Positions 8,876 to 18,257 of a stretch of DNA of 64,000 nt are shown here, piece after piece. Every line of letters begins with the position of its first letter. Position 1 is the first letter of the stretch. A program made the position numbers and the translations under genes. The DNA lies in NCBI GenBank assembly GCA_902167325.1, contig LR632930.1, positions 4,898,001-4,962,000 on the forward strand. Direction: 5' to 3'. Origin of the DNA: Chitinophaga pinensis (lineage in GTDB: Bacteria > Bacteroidota > Bacteroidia > Chitinophagales > Chitinophagaceae). Below the pieces are notes generated by a model. It was not told the origin of the DNA and searched no databases. It saw only the letters and a program-made list of their open reading frames with translations.

Positions 8876-11800
8876 TTAGAAGGAAAGACTGCAGCCTACA
8901 TTAAATACCTTGCTCTGCGGGTATTGCAACCCGTTCGTTTCCGTGATCTCCGGATCAGTGCTGTATTCCTTCATGTTGTCCAGAATAAAGAGGTTATATG
9001 CGTTCACGTAAAAGCGCGCTTTCTGAATCCTTGCACGGTTCACCAGCGGCGTGGGCAGTGTGTAGCCCAGCTCTATGGTACGGGCGCGGAAGTACGTGAT
9101 GTTATGGTTCCAGAACGTAGATGCACGGTTGTTGCTGTGCCCCTGATCGTTGTAGCGCAGCGCAGGGTATTTGCCGGATACCCACTGACTGTTACGATCG
9201 TAGGGATCGGTACGGTGCCAGCGGTCGGTGAAGATCTCGTTCAGGTTACCGTCGTTAATGAAAGGCACTTTCATCTCCCACTCCTGAATCCAGGTGTAGT
9301 GCGATGCGCCGGAGAAATCGGCCGTGAAGTCGAAGCCGTCGTAGCTAAGTCCTATCTGCATGCCGAAGTTCATATTAGGCTGCTGGCCTGAAGCCCAGCC
9401 CATGGGGCGACGGTCGTTGTCCGTGATCCTGTTGTCGCCATCCACGTCTTTGTAAATGAGATCTCCCGGCAGCAGGCTTCTGTTGCCTTTACCGTCGATA
9501 TTCACGGGGTAACTGTTGATCTCTTCCTGTGTCTTAAACTGTCCTATTGCTTCCCAGCCCCAGGTAAAGCCCTGCAGGCGGCCTTCTGCTGAATTGAAAT
9601 AACGGTCGATGGAGTTGAAGAAGATAGGATTATAGGAAGACACGAACTGTCCGCGTGAATAGGAGATATTACCCCCAACACGGTAGTTCAGTTTGCCGAT
9701 CTTATTGTTGTAAGTGAGGGATAAATCCTGCCCGAAACGCTTGTCTTTATTAATGTTTTCATCCGGCAGCGCGTAGCCCAGTTCAGAAGGCAGCAGGATG
9801 TCCTGCTTGCGGCCGCGGAGACCGTTACGTTTGCGCACGAAGTAATCGAAGGCACCATTCAGGCGGCCGCCGAGCATACTGAAATCGAAGCCTACGTTGG
9901 TGATGAAGCTTTCGAGCCAGGAGATGTTGGTGATGGGCACGCCCCTGTCGCGGGAGCCTACTACGGCCACACCGTCGAGGATGGCGATGCCATCATTGTA
10001 GTTATACCCTTCATAGTAAGCGAACTCCGCAAGGCCCAGCGCTTCACCGTCATCACCAAGGATACCATAGGAACCGCGGAACTTGAAGTCTGACAGGATG
10101 CTGCCGTTACCCACGATGCCTTTCATGAAGTTCTCTTCCGTAACGCGCCATGCGGCGGATACGCTGGGGAAGTAACCCACTCTTTTGCCCGGCGCAAAGA
10201 GGTAAGAAGCATCGCGGCGCATGAGGCCTTCGAGGAAGTACTTGTTGCCGTATTCATAGTTCAGGCGGCCGGCGATACCGGTACGGGTTTGCCGGAAATC
10301 GGTATCGGTGTAGGTATCCGAGGTATTGAAGTAGATCAGCGGCAGCTGGTTGGAGATGGGCACTGCGTGGATCCAGTTACGGAGGCGCTGGTTATTGATG
10401 CGTTCGCTCACCACCATGGCGCTGAGCTTATGATCGCCAAACTTCTTCTCATACCCGATCCTTACCTGTGAACTCTGGTTGATCTGCTTCTCCTGATTGC
10501 GTTCGCGCCATGGGTTGGTAGATCCGCCGGTGCGGGTATAAGTGTCTGTAGAAGGATTGTAAGTATAAGTATCATAAGTGTACTCGTGGTTATTGAGGAC
10601 ATTATCCGCCATGTAATACGAATACAGTGCACTGATCTTGAGGCCCGGGGCAAAGGGTACATCCCATTCGGCGTCGAGGTTCATCTGCAGCTGGCGCCAG
10701 TCACTTTTGAACTTACCGGCATAGCGGGTATTGAGGTAGCCCCAGTTGGTTTCGTTGTGTTTGATATCGTTCAGATAAGCCGGGTTATCATTCGCGAAGG
10801 GGCGCTCCAATGGGGTATTTCGGAGGATGGCGAAGCGTGCCTGCCAGTAATCGTCCACACCCGGCACACCGGGGTTATCGCGGGTTTCCACGCGGCCGTT
10901 GATGCTGGTACCTACACGCAAACCGTTGGCCACACGGGCTGATACGTTGCTCTGGATATTGGTACGGGTGAATTTATATTCACGGCCCAGTACGGAGTTC
11001 TGGAAAGTGCGGGTGGCGGAAACGTAATAGGTTACTTTATCGGTACCGCCGGTGAAGTTGAGGTTGTACTGGTTGAGCGGGGTGTTTTCCTTCACGATAT
11101 AATCGCGCCAGTTGAAGCTTTTATAGCCGTATTCCGTACCCTGACGGTACTTCTCCAGTTCTTCGCGGGTGATGTTGGTGGTGATGGGATTGTCTCCGAT
11201 ATTGGGAAAACGGTTCATTTCCGCTTCTGCTTTGAGGCTCATGTACTGATGGGAATTATCGAGTACATCAATGAAGCGCGTCCAGCTTTGCCAGCCCCAG
11301 TTGGCATCGAGGTTGATGGTGCTTCTGCTGCCTACTCTTCCTCTTTTTGTTTGCACTACTACTACCCCGTTGGCTGCGCGTACGCCGTAAATAGCGGCAG
11401 ATGCATCTTTGAGGAAGGAAATGCTTTCGATATCGTTGGGAGAGATGTTGTTGAACTGACCTTCGTCCTGCTGCACCCCGTCTATTACATAGAGCGGCCT
11501 GCCGAGATTACGGATCTGTATGCTGGCGGAAGCGCCGGGGCGGCCATCGGGCATCCGGAAGGATACGCCGGGCACCTTGCCAGCCAGTGTGGTACTTACT
11601 GTAGCCCCGCCGCGTACATTGCCGATATCGCTGGCGGAAACGCTGGAGATAGCATTTGTAAGCGATTTTTTACGCGCCGCGCCATACCCTACGATCACCA
11701 CATCAGTCAGCTCCGTGGCGGAGGTGAGGAGCGATACGTTCATGGCGGCACCGGGTGTGGCGGCCAGCTCCTGTGTGCGGAAGCCTACCATGGTGAATAC

Positions 11801-12049
11801 GAGGATGGCACCGGGTTTTACGTTAAGGGTGAATTGTCCGTCGGCCTGAGAAAGTGTACCGTTACGGGTTCCTTTTTCATAAACGGTTACCTGAGGAAGT
11901 GGAGATCCTGCGCTGTCGCGGACGATGCCCGATACTTTCTGCTGGCCCGTTTGCGCCCCTGCAGCTGCCCACGTGAGGCAGAGCAACAGCAGTAACAATA
12001 GCTTCCTGCTACGAACCGTTGCCACTTTTTGTAGTGCAATTACGTTCAT
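8876..12049 (-). CDS. SusC/RagA family TonB-dependent outer-membrane transporter
   Basis: This 1057-residue protein starts with a signal peptide (LLLLLLLCLTWAAAGAQ). A carboxypeptidase-D-regulatory-like domain covers about residues 38-115 (VSGIVRDSAGSPLPQVTVYEKGT). A TonB plug domain follows (DVVIVGYGAARKKSLTNAIS, RPLYVIDGVQ, FLKDASAAIYGVRAANGVVVV) and then a long beta barrel ending in FNVGCSLSF, with the terminal Phe needed for barrel assembly. It imports oligosaccharides using TonB energy and opens the first utilisation operon (SusC, SusD, DUF3823, GH5-like, MFS, ThuA proteins). It is divergent from the sensor kinase gene. Confidence 0.95.
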   Translation of the reverse strand: MNVIALQKVATVRSRKLLLLLLLCLTWAAAGAQTGQQKVSGIVRDSAGSPLPQVTVYEKGTRNGTLSQADGQFTLNVKPGAILVFTMVGFRTQELAATPGAAMNVSLLTSATELTDVVIVGYGAARKKSLTNAISSVSASDIGNVRGGATVSTTLAGKVPGVSFRMPDGRPGASASIQIRNLGRPLYVIDGVQQDEGQFNNISPNDIESISFLKDASAAIYGVRAANGVVVVQTKRGRVGSRSTINLDANWGWQSWTRFIDVLDNSHQYMSLKAEAEMNRFPNIGDNPITTNITREELEKYRQGTEYGYKSFNWRDYIVKENTPLNQYNLNFTGGTDKVTYYVSATRTFQNSVLGREYKFTRTNIQSNVSARVANGLRVGTSINGRVETRDNPGVPGVDDYWQARFAILRNTPLERPFANDNPAYLNDIKHNETNWGYLNTRYAGKFKSDWRQLQMNLDAEWDVPFAPGLKISALYSYYMADNVLNNHEYTYDTYTYNPSTDTYTRTGGSTNPWRERNQEKQINQSSQVRIGYEKKFGDHKLSAMVVSERINNQRLRNWIHAVPISNQLPLIYFNTSDTYTDTDFRQTRTGIAGRLNYEYGNKYFLEGLMRRDASYLFAPGKRVGYFPSVSAAWRVTEENFMKGIVGNGSILSDFKFRGSYGILGDDGEALGLAEFAYYEGYNYNDGIAILDGVAVVGSRDRGVPITNISWLESFITNVGFDFSMLGGRLNGAFDYFVRKRNGLRGRKQDILLPSELGYALPDENINKDKRFGQDLSLTYNNKIGKLNYRVGGNISYSRGQFVSSYNPIFFNSIDRYFNSAEGRLQGFTWGWEAIGQFKTQEEINSYPVNIDGKGNRSLLPGDLIYKDVDGDNRITDNDRRPMGWASGQQPNMNFGMQIGLSYDGFDFTADFSGASHYTWIQEWEMKVPFINDGNLNEIFTDRWHRTDPYDRNSQWVSGKYPALRYNDQGHSNNRASTFWNHNITYFRARTIELGYTLPTPLVNRARIQKARFYVNAYNLFILDNMKEYSTDPEITETNGLQYPQSKVFNVGCSLSF

Positions 12050-12380
12050 ACGTGAAATGGATTTTGGGTGAATAAAGGATGCTGTTTCAATCCTCCGGCA
12101 TAGCCGGTTTTTTCATACCGTGTTTTGACGAACCATCAGACGTGTGATCTCATTCCTTCCGCTCTGCGCAATAGCAGTCCGTTCCGGCCATAGCGGCGGT
12201 TTACGGGGGTGTACTGCAATATTGGCGGCTGATATCAGTTTTTCTTTAACGCGGTTCAAAGATTGAAAAAACATTCGGGAAGCATTGGCCGATTCATATC
12301 AATTTTTCGCCATTTCGTTTCATTCCGTCTTCTTCCCCGTGGATATTTTTATATTTACGTAGCCTTATAATAATACCACG
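12050..12380. promoter_or_regulatory. Divergent intergenic region between susC and the sensor kinase
   Basis: This 331-bp gap separates the divergent susC and kinase genes and must hold both promoters. On the plus strand TATATTTA at 12350-12357 is one mismatch from the Bacteroidota -7 consensus and lies just before the kinase start. On the minus strand AATCTTTG (complement of 12257-12264) is a weak candidate -7 for susC, which would leave a leader of roughly 200 nt. A short hairpin, CCGGC-ATA-GCCGG at 12095-12107, is followed by six T on the plus strand; its role is unclear. No clear direct-repeat binding site for the response regulator was found by eye. Confidence 0.4.
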
Positions 12381-15300
12381 TTGCAGTCATTCAGGAACAT
12401 ACTGTATTTACTATGCCTACTAATGGCTACTTCGCCTGCCATGGCGCAGCAGTACTATTTCAGGGATTACCAGGTGGAAGACGGGCTTTCTCACAATACA
12501 GTGTTCTGCGTGGCGCAGGATAAACAGGGATACATCTGGTCGGGCACGAAAGACGGACTCAACCGCTTCGATGGCCGCGAGTTCAAAGTGTTCCGCGAGA
12601 AACCGGGCGATTCGGCTGCTATTGGCAACAATTTCGTATTTACATTATGTGTGGATGATAACGGGCAACTGTATGCAGGTGCAGGCAATGGTCTCTACCG
12701 CTACCTCGCTGCCACGGAAAGCTTCGAGCGCGTGCCTTCTCCTGCAGGACAGGACGTGAATTCCCTCCGCTCCGATAAAAAGGGCAATCTCTGGTACATC
12801 AGCTGGGGCCGCCTTTACCGCTACGACCCATATAAGAACATCAGTGAAAACATGGCCAACGGCAGTGTTCCCGGTGCGCTGAGCAGTATTAACATCAATC
12901 GTACGGGTACGATTTGGATGGCCTCCGCGCAGGGTGCGGTGCGTAAGTTTGGTGACTCCCTGCATACCTGGGATGTATGGCGCAATTCCCCCAAATCCCT
13001 CACACGGCATATCACACACCTCCACAGCCTGCCGGATGGCCGCCTGCTCGTAGGCACCGCCAATCAGGGCCTTAAACTGCTGGACCCGGAGAAAGATACG
13101 TATGAAGACCTTATCCGGTATTCCGATGGTGATGTGGGCGTTTATGTGAGGTTCATCGCACATTACGGCGGCGATGAATACTGGATAGCCACGGAATCCG
13201 GGATCTATATCATCAACATCGCCACAAGGAAACACATCAACCTCCGCAAGCAATACAACAACCCGTATTCCCTTAGTGACAACGCTATTTATTGCCTGCA
13301 CAAAGACCGTGAAGGCGGTATGTGGGCGGGCAGCTACTTTGGTGGTGTTAATTACTACCCTAAGCCTTATACCTACTTCGAAAAGTATTTCCCCGACAAC
13401 AGCGGACAAACACTCGGCGGCAACGCCGTGCGCGAGATCTGTGAAGACCGCTTCGGGAACATTTGGGCCGGCACGGAAGATAATGGTGTGAACCGTGTGG
13501 ATGTAAAGACAGGCCGTATCTACCAATACACGCCCCGTAAGGATTGCAAAGCCCTCTCCCACACCAATATTCACGGGCTGTATGCCGATGGGAATAATCT
13601 ATGGATCGGTACACTCGATAATGGTGTGGATGTTATGGACATCCGCACCGGGCAAACCGTGGCGCATTATTCCGCCGGACCGGAATCTTTCTCCAGCAAC
13701 TTCATCCTCTACTTCTACCGCACACGTGGCGGGGATTTGCTGGTAGGCACCGGTGGTGAACTCGCCCGTTTCGATCCCGTGGCGAAGCGGTTCCGGAGGG
13801 TGGAAGAAGTGCCCCGAGCCAGTCATCGCAGCATAGCGGAAGCAGCCGACGGCACCCTGTGGATGGCCACTTCCGACAATGGCGTGCAATGGTACCGAAA
13901 GGCTACCGGCGAGCAGGGGGCGTATCATCACGATCCTAAAGACTCTTTCTCGCTGGCGGGGAATAATGTAAATACCGTCCTCATCGATAAATCGCAGCGC
14001 ATTTGGGCGGGTACGGAAGGCAGGGGTATTTCCCGGCTCGATGGCTCCGGAAAGTGGAAACGGTTCACTACGGAAGACGGGCTGCCCAGTGATTATATAT
14101 TCCGGCTGCTGGAAGACAGGCGCGGTATGATATGGGCCACCACTTCGCGAGGCCTCGTGTGCATGGAGCCGGAAACGGGCGCGGTTAAGATCTTCACCAC
14201 CAGTCATGGTTTGCTGAACAACCAGTTCAATTACAACTCCGGTTACCAGGACAAAGAAGGTAACATGTACATCGGCTCCGTGAAAGGGATGATCCGCTTC
14301 AACCCCGATCATTTTCTGCCGGATACATCTGCCGCTCCGGTGTATATCACCGGTATGGATGTGCGTAATATGACGATGGGACCGGCAGAAAAAAGGAATA
14401 TCCATTACGCGAAAAAGATCACCCTGCCATACGACAAAGCATCGTTCAGCATCAACTTCGCCGCGCTCAGTTTTACCGCACCGGATATGATCTCGTACGC
14501 TTACCGGCTGGAAGGGCTGGACAACGACTGGATATGGCTGAAAAGCAACCGTACCGTGTACTTCACGGATCTGAAACCCGGGCAATACACCTTCTACGTT
14601 ACCACTACCGATGCAAACGGTAAACGGCGCCCCGGTGCTGCCATGCTGCAGATACAGATCATGCCACCGTTCTGGGCCACTTCATGGGCCTACCTGCTGT
14701 ATGCCCTGGCGCTGATATCCACCGGCTATTACGCTATTGCAAGGTATCACAAGCAGCAGATGCTGAAACAGAAACGGCGGATGGAAGCCCTGCAATTGAA
14801 GAAGGAAAAGGAACTCTATCAGGCAAAAGTAGATTTCCTCACCAATGTGGCGCATGAGATCAATACGCCGCTTACACTCATTAAAGGGCCGCTGGAAGAG
14901 ATTATGGACCACCCCGGCGCGCTGCAGGAGAACCGGCATCACCTCGCAATCATGGAACGGAACACCAACCGCCTCGTACAGCTCACCAACCAGTTGCTGG
15001 ATTTCCGGCAAACGGAATCATCCGGCTTCCGGCTGGATTTTGTTCCGCTTGATCTGCGAAAGATACTGCAGGATACCTACGATAACTTCCGCCTGCCTGC
15101 ACAACAGCGCAAGCTGCAGTTTAATGTACAATTACCCGAAGAAGAAGTGATTGCCTTTGCCGATGAGGAAAGCGTCAACAAGATCTTCAGCAACCTGTTC
15201 AGCAACGCCATCAAATACGCGCAAAGCACCGTAGAGGCACGGCTGGACGCTACCGGCGGCCGGGTGCAGCTGACCGTGGCGAACGACGGGCCGCTGATCC

Positions 15301-15503
15301 CTGAAGATATGCGGGAACGCATCTTCGCACCCTTCGTGCGGTTGCGGGAAAATGAAAAACAGAAAGGCACCGGCATCGGCCTGAGCATTTGCCGGTCGCT
15401 GACGGTGTTACATAAAGGCGAACTGACCGTTACTGCCAACAACGGTATGAATATATTTACCTGGAGCATCCCCGAAGGGGCATTTATCAACCTCGAAAAA
15501 TAA
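12381..15503 (+). CDS. Two-component regulator propeller sensor histidine kinase
   Basis: This 1040-residue kinase is predicted to start at TTG 12381. That start gives a full signal peptide (ILYLLCLLMATSPAMAQQ), an in-frame stop lies just upstream at 12360, and the next ATG (12423) would destroy the signal. Two periplasmic seven-bladed propellers made of Reg_prop repeats (GYIWSGTKDGLNRFDG, GNIWAGTEDNGVNRVD) cover about residues 30-680. A Y_Y_Y domain follows (YAYRLEGLDNDWIWL), then one membrane helix near 770, then HisKA with H825 (TNVAHEINTPLTLIKG) and HATPase_c (FSNLFSNAIKYA, GTGIGLSICRSL). It presumably senses a glycan fragment and controls the divergent susC operon. Unlike the usual hybrid form, REC and AraC domains lie in the next gene, in the same frame beyond one TAA. 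Confidence 0.9.
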   Translation: MQSFRNILYLLCLLMATSPAMAQQYYFRDYQVEDGLSHNTVFCVAQDKQGYIWSGTKDGLNRFDGREFKVFREKPGDSAAIGNNFVFTLCVDDNGQLYAGAGNGLYRYLAATESFERVPSPAGQDVNSLRSDKKGNLWYISWGRLYRYDPYKNISENMANGSVPGALSSININRTGTIWMASAQGAVRKFGDSLHTWDVWRNSPKSLTRHITHLHSLPDGRLLVGTANQGLKLLDPEKDTYEDLIRYSDGDVGVYVRFIAHYGGDEYWIATESGIYIINIATRKHINLRKQYNNPYSLSDNAIYCLHKDREGGMWAGSYFGGVNYYPKPYTYFEKYFPDNSGQTLGGNAVREICEDRFGNIWAGTEDNGVNRVDVKTGRIYQYTPRKDCKALSHTNIHGLYADGNNLWIGTLDNGVDVMDIRTGQTVAHYSAGPESFSSNFILYFYRTRGGDLLVGTGGELARFDPVAKRFRRVEEVPRASHRSIAEAADGTLWMATSDNGVQWYRKATGEQGAYHHDPKDSFSLAGNNVNTVLIDKSQRIWAGTEGRGISRLDGSGKWKRFTTEDGLPSDYIFRLLEDRRGMIWATTSRGLVCMEPETGAVKIFTTSHGLLNNQFNYNSGYQDKEGNMYIGSVKGMIRFNPDHFLPDTSAAPVYITGMDVRNMTMGPAEKRNIHYAKKITLPYDKASFSINFAALSFTAPDMISYAYRLEGLDNDWIWLKSNRTVYFTDLKPGQYTFYVTTTDANGKRRPGAAMLQIQIMPPFWATSWAYLLYALALISTGYYAIARYHKQQMLKQKRRMEALQLKKEKELYQAKVDFLTNVAHEINTPLTLIKGPLEEIMDHPGALQENRHHLAIMERNTNRLVQLTNQLLDFRQTESSGFRLDFVPLDLRKILQDTYDNFRLPAQQRKLQFNVQLPEEEVIAFADEESVNKIFSNLFSNAIKYAQSTVEARLDATGGRVQLTVANDGPLIPEDMRERIFAPFVRLRENEKQKGTGIGLSICRSLTVLHKGELTVTANNGMNIFTWSIPEGAFINLEK

Positions 15504-15509
15504 CAACCT

Positions 15510-16283
15510 ATGCAACCTGTTATCCTGCTGGCCGACGACAATGAAGAGATCCTCGATTTCGTTTCATCCATCCTTACGCCCGAATACCAGATCCTCCGTA
15601 CGGAGAACGGGCAGGAAGCCGTGGCCATGCTCCATCAGGAAAATGTAGACCTCGTTATCAGTGATGTGATGATGCCCCTGATGGATGGTTTTGAGCTGTG
15701 TAAAACCATCAAAACCACCTTTGCCATCAGCCACATCCCCGTGGTATTACTGACCGCTAAAAATACCCTGCGTTCCAAAATAGAGGGATTGGAAACCGGT
15801 GCAGACGCTTACATCGAAAAGCCCTTCTCCCCGGCCCACCTCAAAGTGCAGATCGCCAACCTGCTCAGCAACCGTAATAAGATCCGGCAGTTCTTCGCCA
15901 GCACACCGCAGGCCCCTATTCAGGCCATGGCGCATACCAGTGAAGATGAAGCCTTTCTCAACTCCATCCATCACTTCATACTGCAGGAACTGGAAAATAC
16001 GGAGCTGGATGTGGAGCACCTCTCCCGCCATGCGAACATGAGCCGCGTAAGCCTCTACCGGAAAATCAAAGCCATCTCCGACCTCACGCCCCATGAGCTG
16101 ATCCATGTAACCAGACTGAAAAAGGCGGCAGAACTGCTGGCCGGGCGTAACCTCAAGATCTATGAAGTGGCTATGATGGTGGGCTACAAATCACAAACCC
16201 ATTTTGGGAAAAACTTCATTAAACAGTTCGGTGTAAGCCCCAGCCAATATATCCAGCAAGCAAGGGGTATCACCATGGAATAA
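15510..16283 (+). CDS. Response regulator, REC plus AraC-type DNA-binding domain
   Basis: This 257-residue protein has a receiver domain at residues 3-115, with acidic pocket D9/D10, phospho-acceptor D52 (LVISDVMMP), T82 and K104 (YIEKPF). An AraC/XylS double helix-turn-helix follows at about 155-255 (MSRVSLYRKIKAISDLTPHELI, YEVAMMVGYKSQTHFGKNF). It starts 6 bp after the kinase stop codon and in the same frame, so it corresponds to the C-terminal half of a Bacteroidota hybrid two-component system. It likely activates the divergent susC operon after phosphotransfer from the kinase. No Shine-Dalgarno-like sequence precedes the ATG, as is normal in this phylum. Confidence 0.9.
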   Translation: MQPVILLADDNEEILDFVSSILTPEYQILRTENGQEAVAMLHQENVDLVISDVMMPLMDGFELCKTIKTTFAISHIPVVLLTAKNTLRSKIEGLETGADAYIEKPFSPAHLKVQIANLLSNRNKIRQFFASTPQAPIQAMAHTSEDEAFLNSIHHFILQELENTELDVEHLSRHANMSRVSLYRKIKAISDLTPHELIHVTRLKKAAELLAGRNLKIYEVAMMVGYKSQTHFGKNFIKQFGVSPSQYIQQARGITME

Positions 16284-16326
16284 TCGCCTTTTACCAGCTA
16301 TTATTTATTGTTTTTCGATAAATATA

Positions 16327-16358
16327 TTTTGTATTTCGGAAAACAGGCCCTAGCTTTG
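16327..16358 (+). promoter_or_regulatory. Bacteroidota-type promoter for the DUF2975/HTH operon
   Basis: TTTTG at 16327-16331 and TAGCTTTG at 16351-16358 are separated by 19 bp, matching the TTTG-N19-TAnnTTTG consensus of the primary sigma factor in Bacteroidota. Transcription would start near 16364. The promoter lies inside a longer possible reading frame, so it argues for translation from ATG 16380 rather than from 16308. Confidence 0.65.
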
Positions 16359-16379
16359 TCCTTACAAAAACGCTCCCCT

Positions 16380-17012
16380 ATGCAAGGACAAACAACTTTC
16401 AAAATCGTAAGAACGCTCGTCAATGTCACGTTCTACGTAGTTGCTTTACTGGCGCTAACGGTAATTATTCTGAAGACGATGGGCCTGGTAGCAGGCTCAG
16501 GCGACATCATCAAAGACACCCGCAGCGGGTTGAATAACCATTTTGATGTGAAGGCATTCATTAAGGTTCCTGATGGCCCGCCGGATTTCATTCATGGCAA
16601 CCTGCCAACTACTGTACTGGAGAAAAAAGAAAACATATATACGCTGCATACTACCAGCCGCTCCCCATTGGGTATTTACAGCTATATCATGCTCCTGCTG
16701 GGTTGTTTAGCCGGGGTGATGGTGTTAGACTGGTTAAGGAAGATATTCAGGGACAGTTCGGTGAAAGTACCTTTTACGGCGGTTAATGCCGGGCGCATCC
16801 GCAACATTGGACTGGTGCTCATTGCGACGGATGTGGTGAAGATAATCGGGTATTTCATCTTTAACCGGATGACGAACCCGCACTTCGACATGCATTTTGA
16901 ACTGCTGACGGATATAGGCAGCAACTTATGGATGGGCCTGCTTCTGCTGGTACTGGCGGTAGTATACCGCCGCGGTGTGGAAATTTATAACGAGAACCAA
17001 TTAACCATATAA
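16380..17012 (+). CDS. DUF2975-type integral membrane protein
   Basis: This 210-residue protein has four predicted membrane segments: VTFYVVALLALTVIILKTMG, YIMLLLGCLAGVMVLDWL, IGLVLIATDVVKIIGYFI and LWMGLLLLVLAVVYRRGVEI. The C-terminal RRGVEIYNENQLTI matches the DUF2975 ending (..RG..L..D..LTV). Translation from ATG 16380 is preferred because a good promoter lies just upstream. It is followed 4 bp later by a small XRE-type regulator. This pair (DUF2975 membrane protein plus Cro/C1-like protein) is widespread in Firmicutes and Bacteroidota, and its function is unknown. Confidence 0.75.
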   Translation: MQGQTTFKIVRTLVNVTFYVVALLALTVIILKTMGLVAGSGDIIKDTRSGLNNHFDVKAFIKVPDGPPDFIHGNLPTTVLEKKENIYTLHTTSRSPLGIYSYIMLLLGCLAGVMVLDWLRKIFRDSSVKVPFTAVNAGRIRNIGLVLIATDVVKIIGYFIFNRMTNPHFDMHFELLTDIGSNLWMGLLLLVLAVVYRRGVEIYNENQLTI

Positions 17013-17016
17013 CCAT

Positions 17017-17250
17017 ATGCCTATCATCGTGAACCTCGACGTGATGCTCGCAAAACGTAAAATGCAGCTCACGGAACTGTCGGACCGGATGGGCATTACC
17101 CTCTCCAACCTGTCCATTCTAAAAACCGGAAAAGCGAAAGCCATCCGGTTCTCTTCTTTGGAACTGATCTGTGAGATACTGGAATGCCAGCCGGGCGACA
17201 TACTGGAGTTTGTGCCTGAGAAAGGCCCGAAGCCATTTGATGGGTATTAA
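17017..17250 (+). CDS. Small Cro/C1-type helix-turn-helix regulator (YozG-like)
   Basis: This 77-residue protein consists of a single HTH_26/XRE domain (LAKRKMQLTELSDRMGITLSNLSILKTGKAKA) ending in the typical LICEILECQPGDILEFVPE. It probably autoregulates the DUF2975 operon. The gene lies 4 bp after the DUF2975 gene and its stop codon overlaps by 4 bp the stop of the convergent isomerase gene. Confidence 0.85.
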   Translation: MPIIVNLDVMLAKRKMQLTELSDRMGITLSNLSILKTGKAKAIRFSSLELICEILECQPGDILEFVPEKGPKPFDGY

Positions 17251-18188
17251 CCCATCGCTTTGCGGAGCATCTCCACACTCTTGCGTACTCCGGATTCTGC
17301 GGCTTCTTTGCCTTCGAATTCGATGGAGATATATCCATTGTACTTAGCATCGCGGAGGATGCGGATAATGCGCGGATAATCGAGATCCAGCGTGTACCAT
17401 TCACCACCACCGTAATAGGTTTTCGCCTGTATAAAATCGGCATGCGGGGCTACCATCTCCAGTTTACCGTACGGATTCTCGAGGAAGTTACCGGTATCGA
17501 GCAGCAGCCCCATCCAGGGAGAATCAATGGCTTTACGGATGCGGAGCAGGCCTTCGGGGGAAGAGGTTAGGCCCCAGTGGTTTTCGATGGCCAGCATCAC
17601 GCCACATTCCGCCGCTTTGGCGAGGCATTGCTGAATACTATCTATGCACCATTTGAAAGCATCATCTTCCGTATAGCCGGGGATGGCTGGTTCTACGCCC
17701 CGGGCAGCCATGAGATCGTCGAATGACTTGATGGTACCCCAGCGGCCGGAGTTGAGCCTGATGCAGGGGATGCCCATTTTATATGCCAGTTCGATGCATT
17801 TGATGGTATGATCAATATCTTTCTGCCGCTCTGCTGCATCAGGAGATACGAAATCCTGATGGATAGACAGCGATACGAGATCCACCCCATTCCGGAAGGC
17901 ATGGCGTTTCAGCTTTTGCAGATAGGCATTATCTTCACTTTCCATTTGCCGGTGCAGGATGTCCACGCCCTCAACGCTCAGCAAAGCCGCTTCATCGATC
18001 ACTTTCTCAATGGGTACCTTCGGCGTTTTGAAGTGCCAGTAGGAATACGTGGAAATAGCCAGTTTAAAAGGCTTAACGGGTGCGGCAATGCTTTGCGCTG
18101 CTATGGCGGCGCCGGCGGGCAGGCTCATGAGTACGGCGCTGCCGAGGCTGTTACGCATAAAATCACGACGGGAGACAGACATATTCAC
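17247..18188 (-). CDS. Sugar phosphate isomerase/epimerase family protein (AP endonuclease 2-like TIM barrel), Tat-exported
   Basis: This 313-residue protein has a Tat signal (SRRDFMRNSLGSAVLMSLPAG). A TIM barrel of the xylose isomerase-like/IolE type follows. Metal-binding residues fit the strands LLSVEGVDIL, VDLVSLSIHQDF, VMLAIENHWG, LLLDTGNF, ADFIQAKTYY and GYISIEFEG. Such periplasmic members often occur with ThuA and oxidoreductase genes in sugar catabolism, and a ThuA-containing locus lies 14 kb away. The substrate is unknown. The N-terminus could also be residue 3. Confidence 0.82.
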   Translation of the reverse strand: MNMSVSRRDFMRNSLGSAVLMSLPAGAAIAAQSIAAPVKPFKLAISTYSYWHFKTPKVPIEKVIDEAALLSVEGVDILHRQMESEDNAYLQKLKRHAFRNGVDLVSLSIHQDFVSPDAAERQKDIDHTIKCIELAYKMGIPCIRLNSGRWGTIKSFDDLMAARGVEPAIPGYTEDDAFKWCIDSIQQCLAKAAECGVMLAIENHWGLTSSPEGLLRIRKAIDSPWMGLLLDTGNFLENPYGKLEMVAPHADFIQAKTYYGGGEWYTLDLDYPRIIRILRDAKYNGYISIEFEGKEAAESGVRKSVEMLRKAMG

Positions 18189-18257
18189 TGTTTTAACGGG
18201 TTTCCATTAAAATACATAAATCTTTCAAGCCCGTAGCGGCATTTTTAAAGTTAGCCG

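Noticed and set aside
15501..15512. Frameshift between kinase and response regulator
   Set aside because: Both genes are in the same frame; the interruption is a single stop codon, not an insertion or deletion.
16308..16379. N-terminal extension of the DUF2975 protein
   Set aside because: A good promoter (16327-16358) lies inside it, and the extension is not membrane-protein-like.
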